Part shown: piece after piece, positions 59,431-64,000 of the stretch
How positions within the stretch are numbered: the stretch's first letter is position 1
Layout: the number at the start of each line of letters is the position of its first letter
Assembly (NCBI RefSeq): GCF_009828925.2
Contig: NZ_WUTY02000001.1
Span: 3,254,492 to 3,318,491 of the forward strand
DNA: 64,000 nt
Source of the DNA: Methylicorpusculum oleiharenae
Lineage (GTDB): Bacteria > Pseudomonadota > Gammaproteobacteria > Methylococcales > Methylomonadaceae
Direction: 5' to 3'
Position numbers and translations under genes: made by a program
Notes under the pieces: generated by a model
Databases searched by the model: none
What the model saw: only the letters and a program-made list of their open reading frames with translations
What the model was told of the DNA's origin: nothing

Positions 59431-59934
59431 TTAATAAGACGGCGGTAAAAGCGGTTCAATACCTTCGAATTTGGCAGCAGGATGATGCTTGACAATCACT
59501 TGACGGATTGTGTCTATGCGATCTTTTGGAATATCCACCATGATCAATACTTGGCCATTTTCAATCGCATCGGCATAATCTTTAACTCTTGAGTTACCTA
59601 CCTCAAGACCGGCCAAACCACTCATCATCGCGCCGATGGTTGCACCGTAAAACAAAACCCCAAGTACAGGGCCGCCGGCAATCGCAAATCCGGCAAAACG
59701 CAAGCCAACAAGCCCTGCCAGTAAGCCTGTGGCAGCGCCCAGAGCCGCACCTCGTTCAACTGCAGGAATAAAATCGGTTTTCTGAAATTCCGAGGCTTCA
59801 GGCATATCTTCTAAAGGCGTGTCTCGTTTTGCCAAGATATGCATATGGTGTTCCTCTAAGCCCTCTGCTCGCAAATCATCAACAATTTTATGCGTTGTCT
59901 TTATGTCTGGGGCTAAAAAATAGATTCGTCTCAC
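59431..59934 (-). CDS. DUF1269-like membrane protein (paralogue 2)
   Basis: Same length (167) and architecture as the 43827 protein: MRRIYFLAPDIKTTHKIVDD, HILAKRDTPLEDMPEASEFQ, two glycine-rich helices (AATGLLAGLVGLRFAGFAIA, LGVLFYGATIGAMMSGLAG) and the identical end KHHPAAKFEGIEPLLPPSY. The high identity indicates recent duplication or gene conversion. It lies before the cyd genes on the same strand. Confidence 0.75.
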   Translation of the reverse strand: MRRIYFLAPDIKTTHKIVDDLRAEGLEEHHMHILAKRDTPLEDMPEASEFQKTDFIPAVERGAALGAATGLLAGLVGLRFAGFAIAGGPVLGVLFYGATIGAMMSGLAGLEVGNSRVKDYADAIENGQVLIMVDIPKDRIDTIRQVIVKHHPAAKFEGIEPLLPPSY

Positions 59935-60356
59935 TGTCTTCTCGAGTTTGATTTGATATGGATAGTACCGGCAGGAAGAGGAACTCCGGTTTACTTGATT
60001 GATAAGCCAGTCTGTTATGTGAGTAATTGCTTATATTGTCCTGAAAACGCTTGCATTAAAGCAAGAATTTTGATGGTTTCTTGAGGCCGCATTCAGGAAA
60101 CAAAGTGCGTCACTGAAACTTTTGGCTGGCTTGGTAGTGGCGGCATGATCAGCCGGGGAGGGATGAGTCAATGCCGTTAACGCCATCGCACTGTATCTAT
60201 AGGTAGAATATTGGAGGAGCGGGCCATGCCCGCGATTGAACCACTTTTAATCGCGGGCATGGCCCGCTCCTACCATTAACGGAATTGAGGGCTGAATTGG
60301 TCTCTACAAGTTATTCACTACTCGGTTTTTTCTTTATGCCTGTGAAAGTGAGGATA
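59935..60356. other. Intergenic region with palindromic repeat
   Basis: 422 bp between the cydX stop and the DUF1269 start codon. It contains the GAGCGGGCC palindrome (60213-60273) and the DUF1269 promoter region. No gene is seen. Confidence 0.5.
60213..60273. repeat. REP-like palindromic repeat, copy 2
   Basis: GGAGCGGGCCATGCCCGCGA faces TCGCGGGCATGGCCCGCTCC, a 20-bp perfect inverted repeat with a short AT-rich loop. It is related to 20178-20241 and could act as a terminator or mRNA-stabilising hairpin after the cyd operon. Confidence 0.88.
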
Positions 60357-60470
60357 CTAGCGGGTATCGTGCTCATGCTCGTCATCTTCATACAATTCCA
60401 GCCACATCGCATTGATGATTGCTAACGCACAGGCCAAACTGACACCCAATATCCACGCGAAATACCACAT
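60357..60470 (-). CDS. cydX: Cytochrome bd oxidase small subunit CydX
   Basis: A 37-residue protein beginning MWYFAWILGVSLACALAIIN, the CydX hallmark, followed by AMWLELYEDDEHEHDTR. One membrane helix with a short acidic, His-containing tail. It starts 11 bp after cydB with GGAGACAATT as ribosome binding site. CydX stabilises the haem b595/d site of CydAB. Confidence 0.93.
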   Translation of the reverse strand: MWYFAWILGVSLACALAIINAMWLELYEDDEHEHDTR

Positions 60471-60480
60471 AATTGTCTCC

Positions 60481-61620
60481 TCAATACAAGCTGGTTTGAT
60501 TTTGTTGAATATGTTCAACCGTCACTTTGCCCCGCATTACCCGGTAAACCCAAATGGTGTAGCACAAGACAATCGGCATCAGTATCACGGTTGCGAAAAA
60601 CAATAATTGCAGTGTATGTTGGCTGCCGCCTGCGTCCCACACAGTAAGGCTGCTGTTGTAGTCAAGACTGGACGGCATAATGAAAGGAAACATTGAGCCT
60701 CCGGCAGTCACTATCGCCGCAATCATGACCAGACTGCTGACCAAAAAAGCCAGGCCTTCATGTTCGTCCTTGCTTAATTTGATATTGAGTGCGCAACCCA
60801 GCAGTGCCGTCACGGGGGCAATTATTAATAAAGGATAGTGTTGGTAGTTATCGAGCCAGGCACCAACGGCTTTTTCTACCGTTTTAGTCAATGGATTCAG
60901 GGCATGCGAAGTGTCCATGAGTTGCGTGATACGATATCCCTCTATACCGAAGGCGATCCAGAATCCGGCTAGCATAAAACTGAGTGCAAAAATAATCGTG
61001 CTCCAGCGAATAATCCGCTTTGACCGCTCAGCCAAATCACCTTCTGTGCGCCATTGTAAAAATACGGCACCATGCAGGCAGCATAATGCAATGGCAATGA
61101 CGGCTGTCAATAAGGCGAACGGACTAAAGAGATCCCAAAAACCTCCCGAATAGGTTGAGCGTAAATCGGCATCCAGTTGAAACGGTAATCCCACTATCAA
61201 GTTGCCAACTGTCAAACCCAAGACCAGCACAGGGACTAATCCTCCGCAAAATAAAGCCCAATCCCATGTAGATCGCCAGCGAGTATCCACCAGTTTGCTT
61301 CGGTAATCAAAGCCGACCGGGCGCAAAAACAAGCCGAATAAGAGCACCAGCAGACCTGTATAAAGTCCTGAAAATAATGTGGCATAGACTAAAGCCCAAG
61401 CCCCAAAGGTGATGCCGCCCAAAGTGACCAGCCAGGTTTGGCTTCCTTCCCACGTCGGTCCTACAGTATTGAGCATCACTCGTCGCTCGTCATCGGTTTT
61501 ACCCAGAAAAGGCAATAGCATTCCTATACCAAAATCAAATCCATCCAGAACGGCAAATCCGCACACCAGAAATACCAGAAGGCCCCACCAGATTACTTTT
61601 AAGGTTTCGTAGTCAAACAT
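60481..61620 (-). CDS. cydB: Cytochrome bd ubiquinol oxidase subunit II
   Basis: A 379-residue subunit with nine hydrophobic helices. The start MFDYETLKVIWWGLLVFLVC matches the family, and FDFGIGMLLPFLG, GPTWEGSQTWLVTLGGITFG, FRPVGFDYRSK-like LRPVGFDYRSKL and the terminal GGSMFPFIMPSS are conserved. Its ATG lies inside the end of cydA (8-bp overlap). It forms the bd-type quinol oxidase used for low-oxygen respiration. Confidence 0.95.
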   Translation of the reverse strand: MFDYETLKVIWWGLLVFLVCGFAVLDGFDFGIGMLLPFLGKTDDERRVMLNTVGPTWEGSQTWLVTLGGITFGAWALVYATLFSGLYTGLLVLLFGLFLRPVGFDYRSKLVDTRWRSTWDWALFCGGLVPVLVLGLTVGNLIVGLPFQLDADLRSTYSGGFWDLFSPFALLTAVIAIALCCLHGAVFLQWRTEGDLAERSKRIIRWSTIIFALSFMLAGFWIAFGIEGYRITQLMDTSHALNPLTKTVEKAVGAWLDNYQHYPLLIIAPVTALLGCALNIKLSKDEHEGLAFLVSSLVMIAAIVTAGGSMFPFIMPSSLDYNSSLTVWDAGGSQHTLQLLFFATVILMPIVLCYTIWVYRVMRGKVTVEHIQQNQTSLY

Positions 61621-63178
61621 GGCTAACTCCGGGTTGTTCAAAATGATAACGACCGGTATGCAAACTGCTGGGTCCTAATTTTACATACTTGACCATCAGG
61701 AATAATTCGATACACAACAGTACGGTATAAAACAAAGCAAATCCGGCCAGGCTGAGATACAGTTGATCGACACTGAGACTGGAACTGCTCAAATGAGTCG
61801 GCAAAATTCCGGCGATAGTCCAGGGCTGCCTTCCGTATTCTGCGACCACCCAGCCCAGTTCGGCGGCTATCCAGGGCAGGGGCATGCCGTAAAAGGCCAG
61901 TCGTAGTAACCAGCGCTTGCTGTGTGCAGTTCGTTTCGCATTAAAATAAAATGCGGCAACAAAGATAAAGAGCATGATGACGCCGCTAAATACCATACCC
62001 CGAAAAGCCCAGAACATGGGGGCGACTTTTGGAATGGAAGTACGTGTTGCCGCTTCGATTTGTTCTGGCGTCGCGTCGACTACATTCGGTGTATATTTTT
62101 TAAGCAATAAGCCATAGCCCAAATCATCCTGCCGGGTTGCGAACTCCGCCCTCAAAACAGGATTGGCGGCATCTTTTCTCAGCTTTTCCAAACTCTGATA
62201 AGCCAACATGCCGTTTTTGATGCGTTCGCGGTTATTATCAAGAATCTGCTTGATGCCGCCTACTTTTTCATCATAAGTCCGCGTGGCAATCAGTCCCAAT
62301 AGCCAGGGAAATTTGATAGCGTAATCAGTCGTCATCGTGTCTTCATTTGGAAAACCAATCAGCGTAAAAGAGGCGGGGGCTTCCTCAGTTTCCCATTCGG
62401 CTTCAATGGTCGCCAGTTTGGCTTTTTGTACTTCACCCACCGTGTAGCCGCTTTCATCGCCCAAGACGATAACCGATAAAATAGAAGCCAAGCCAAACCC
62501 GGCAGCGATTCGAAAAGACCGCCTGGCAAAGGCAACATCACAATTGTTCAATAAATAATAGGCACTGATACCCAATACAAACATGGATCCTGTGACATAA
62601 CCGGCGGCAACGGTATGCACAAATTTGACCTGAGCAATCGGATTGAAGAAAAGATCAGGAAAACTGGTCAATTCCATGCGCATGGTTTCGAAGTTAAATT
62701 CAGCGCCGACCGGATGTTGCATCCAGCCATTGGCAATTAAAATCCACAAAGCAGATAAACTCGTGCCTAATGCCAACAACCAGGTAATCATGAGATGTTG
62801 TAACTGGCTTAACCGGTCCCATCCGAAGAAAAACAAGCCGACAAAGGTCGATTCCAGAAAAAAGGCCATCATCCCTTCGATGGCAAGCGGCAAACCAAAT
62901 ATATCGCCAACATAATGTGAGTAGTAAGCCCAATTGGTGCCGAATTGAAATTCCATGGTAATGCCGGTTGTCACCCCCATGGCAAAATTTATGCCGAACA
63001 ACTTTCCCCAAAAGCGCGTCATATCCTTGTATATGAGTTTGTTGGTCATCACATAGACCGACTCCATAATGGCGAGCAGAAACGATAGGCCCAAGGTTAA
63101 CGGTACAAATAAAAAATGATACAAGGCTGTCAAGGCAAACTGTAGTCTCGACAATTCAACGACTTCATTGATAATCAT
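61613..63178 (-). CDS. cydA: Cytochrome bd ubiquinol oxidase subunit I
   Basis: A 521-residue subunit, close to E. coli CydA (522). Haem ligands and Q-loop landmarks are visible: LSRLQFALTALYHFLFVPLT (His19 region), GITMEFQFGTNWAYYSHYVG, GMMAFFLESTFVGLFFFGWD, PVGAEFNFETMRMEL, and GRQPWTIAGILPT near residue 445. The Q-loop (about 245-380) is of the long type. It lies first after cydP, 3 bp away. Confidence 0.95.
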   Translation of the reverse strand: MIINEVVELSRLQFALTALYHFLFVPLTLGLSFLLAIMESVYVMTNKLIYKDMTRFWGKLFGINFAMGVTTGITMEFQFGTNWAYYSHYVGDIFGLPLAIEGMMAFFLESTFVGLFFFGWDRLSQLQHLMITWLLALGTSLSALWILIANGWMQHPVGAEFNFETMRMELTSFPDLFFNPIAQVKFVHTVAAGYVTGSMFVLGISAYYLLNNCDVAFARRSFRIAAGFGLASILSVIVLGDESGYTVGEVQKAKLATIEAEWETEEAPASFTLIGFPNEDTMTTDYAIKFPWLLGLIATRTYDEKVGGIKQILDNNRERIKNGMLAYQSLEKLRKDAANPVLRAEFATRQDDLGYGLLLKKYTPNVVDATPEQIEAATRTSIPKVAPMFWAFRGMVFSGVIMLFIFVAAFYFNAKRTAHSKRWLLRLAFYGMPLPWIAAELGWVVAEYGRQPWTIAGILPTHLSSSSLSVDQLYLSLAGFALFYTVLLCIELFLMVKYVKLGPSSLHTGRYHFEQPGVSHV

Positions 63179-63181
63179 CAG

Positions 63182-63397
63182 CTACTTCCTCTCGATTGAA
63201 CCTTCAGATTCATTAAAAAATAATGTGTGTACCCGCTGATCGTCCACCGGTTGTTTATTACCGGCAAAAAACAGCCACCAGAGACCGCTCAGTAAAATAA
63301 ATTTTACAATTAAAGCCGCAAGAATTTCTTTGCTCAACGATGTGGGAGTTAACCCCGTTAAGCCAATGAAAGCGAACGGTTTAAATTTGCTTTCCAC
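63182..63397 (-). CDS. cydP: CydP-type small cytochrome oxidase subunit
   Basis: A 71-residue protein from GTG 63397, preferred because AAAGGGGAAACGCA lies just upstream; an ATG further up has no ribosome binding site. One helix is visible, SLSKEILAALIVKFILLSGLWWLFF (KEI-L-AL-x-KF-LL-x-LWWLFF pattern of CydP), then a polar tail with DDQRVH. CydP is a small accessory subunit of some bd oxidases and is usually placed beside cydAB, as here. Confidence 0.78.
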   Translation of the reverse strand: MESKFKPFAFIGLTGLTPTSLSKEILAALIVKFILLSGLWWLFFAGNKQPVDDQRVHTLFFNESEGSIERK

Positions 63398-63796
63398 TGC
63401 GTTTCCCCTTTCAATAAATAAGAAATTCTGCATTTTAAGTAAAAAGCTCAGAATACCTTTACAGGAACCCAAAAAAGGCCGGCACAACTCAATATGTTTT
63501 AATCCCTGTTTTTGTCGCCACGTTGCTTACTTAAAAGCTCTTCAAGCTTTCGAAATCCCTGCTAAACACGCCTCATGCTTTCTGGAAACCAGACGTTTTT
63601 TCGATTAGATAAGAGTATATTATTATCTTCTAATATTATAAGATCATTCAAGCTAATTTACCTTGCGTGAAACACACATAAAGACAGTTTAGAAAGATTA
63701 AACCGTTCAATCGGCCTAAAATTAGAAGTATGAGTTATCTCGCGAACTGATAGTCTTACTGTATTTGACCTAAAGTACCAAAAAGGAAACAACCGC
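63398..63796. other. Divergent promoter region of cydPABX and the DUF599 gene
   Basis: 399 bp AT-rich region that must hold both promoters. No clear FNR or ArcA box could be assigned by eye. No gene seen. Confidence 0.4.
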
Positions 63797-64000
63797 ATGT
63801 CTTACGATATCATTGCTTTTATAGTCTGTTTCCTGCTGGTATTGGCTTATTATGTCTATTTAAAACGGCGCACCCGGCTTGAACCGGAGTCAAGCCTGCA
63901 TTCGCTAAATTCCACTATCCGGGAGCAATGGGTGGAAATGGTGATGACGAGAGGCAATATGGAAATACTGGCTATTCAAACTTTGCGCAACTCTGTCATG
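63797..64000 (+). CDS. DUF599-family membrane protein (partial)
   Basis: AAAAGGAAACAACCGC precedes ATG 63797; the first 68 codons are in the window. It begins with a membrane helix (MSYDIIAFIVCFLLVLAYYV) followed by a cytosolic segment holding the DUF599 hallmark IREQWVEMVMTRGNMEILAI and QTLRNSVM. Function unknown. The gene continues beyond the window. Confidence 0.8.
   Translation, partial: MSYDIIAFIVCFLLVLAYYVYLKRRTRLEPESSLHSLNSTIREQWVEMVMTRGNMEILAIQTLRNSVM

Overview
The window looks like chromosome from a gammaproteobacterium, most likely a type I methanotroph (Methylococcales). That is an inference from the gene set: phosphoketolase, a transketolase-family enzyme, a split B12-dependent ribonucleotide reductase, B12 uptake under a cobalamin riboswitch, a FeoA-FeoB fusion, cytochrome bd oxidase with CydX and CydP, and numerous short dispersed repeats. 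No methane oxidation gene is in the window.

Layout. 1-3.9 kb: the start of an ABC permease and its HlyD-type adaptor, then small unknown genes. 3.91-17.34 kb: an integrated satellite-like element bounded by an 18-bp direct repeat taken from the 3' end of a tRNA-Ser(UGA) gene. It carries a P4-type integrase, an AlpA-type regulator, a CHC2 zinc-finger protein, a DUF3987 ATPase with GGGGCGAAA repeat clusters in and just after its gene, an SF2 helicase, AP2 and HNH-AP2 proteins, a lone HK97-type major capsid protein with an N-terminal hydrophobic segment, a C4-like structured RNA candidate, and a tightly overlapping run of small unknown genes. No terminase, portal or tail gene is visible. 17.5-33.4 kb: core genes, namely transketolase, AspT/YidE-type transporter, MepA, BtuB with its riboswitch, an RMD1-family protein, a glycosyltransferase, an SbmA-like ABC protein with a degenerate ATPase, a GH5 glucanase and a DUF2845 protein.

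33.7-43.7 kb: nrdJa (preceded by two NrdR-box-like sites 32 bp apart), an internally deleted DUF4160 gene with its DUF2442 partner, and nrdJb. An accessory region then starts exactly at the nrdJb stop codon: a membrane protein plus AAA/STAND-like ATPase pair, decayed nrdJb copies, toxin-antitoxin genes (two interrupted by amber codons), and an IS3-family element sitting inside an attC-like inverted repeat. 43.8-64 kb: a DUF1269 protein, a metal ABC transporter, a radical SAM gene with a minimal SufC/SufBD-like pair, phosphoketolase with a histidine phosphatase, then a metal and respiration block: ferritin-like protein, FeoAB, a frameshifted P1B ATPase, a ZIP transporter, a c-type cytochrome, a NifX-like protein, a second DUF1269 protein, and cydP-cydA-cydB-cydX.

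The least explained parts are the capsid-bearing satellite and the two-gene membrane protein/ATPase module behind nrdJb. Product names come from reading motifs by eye; no database search was possible.
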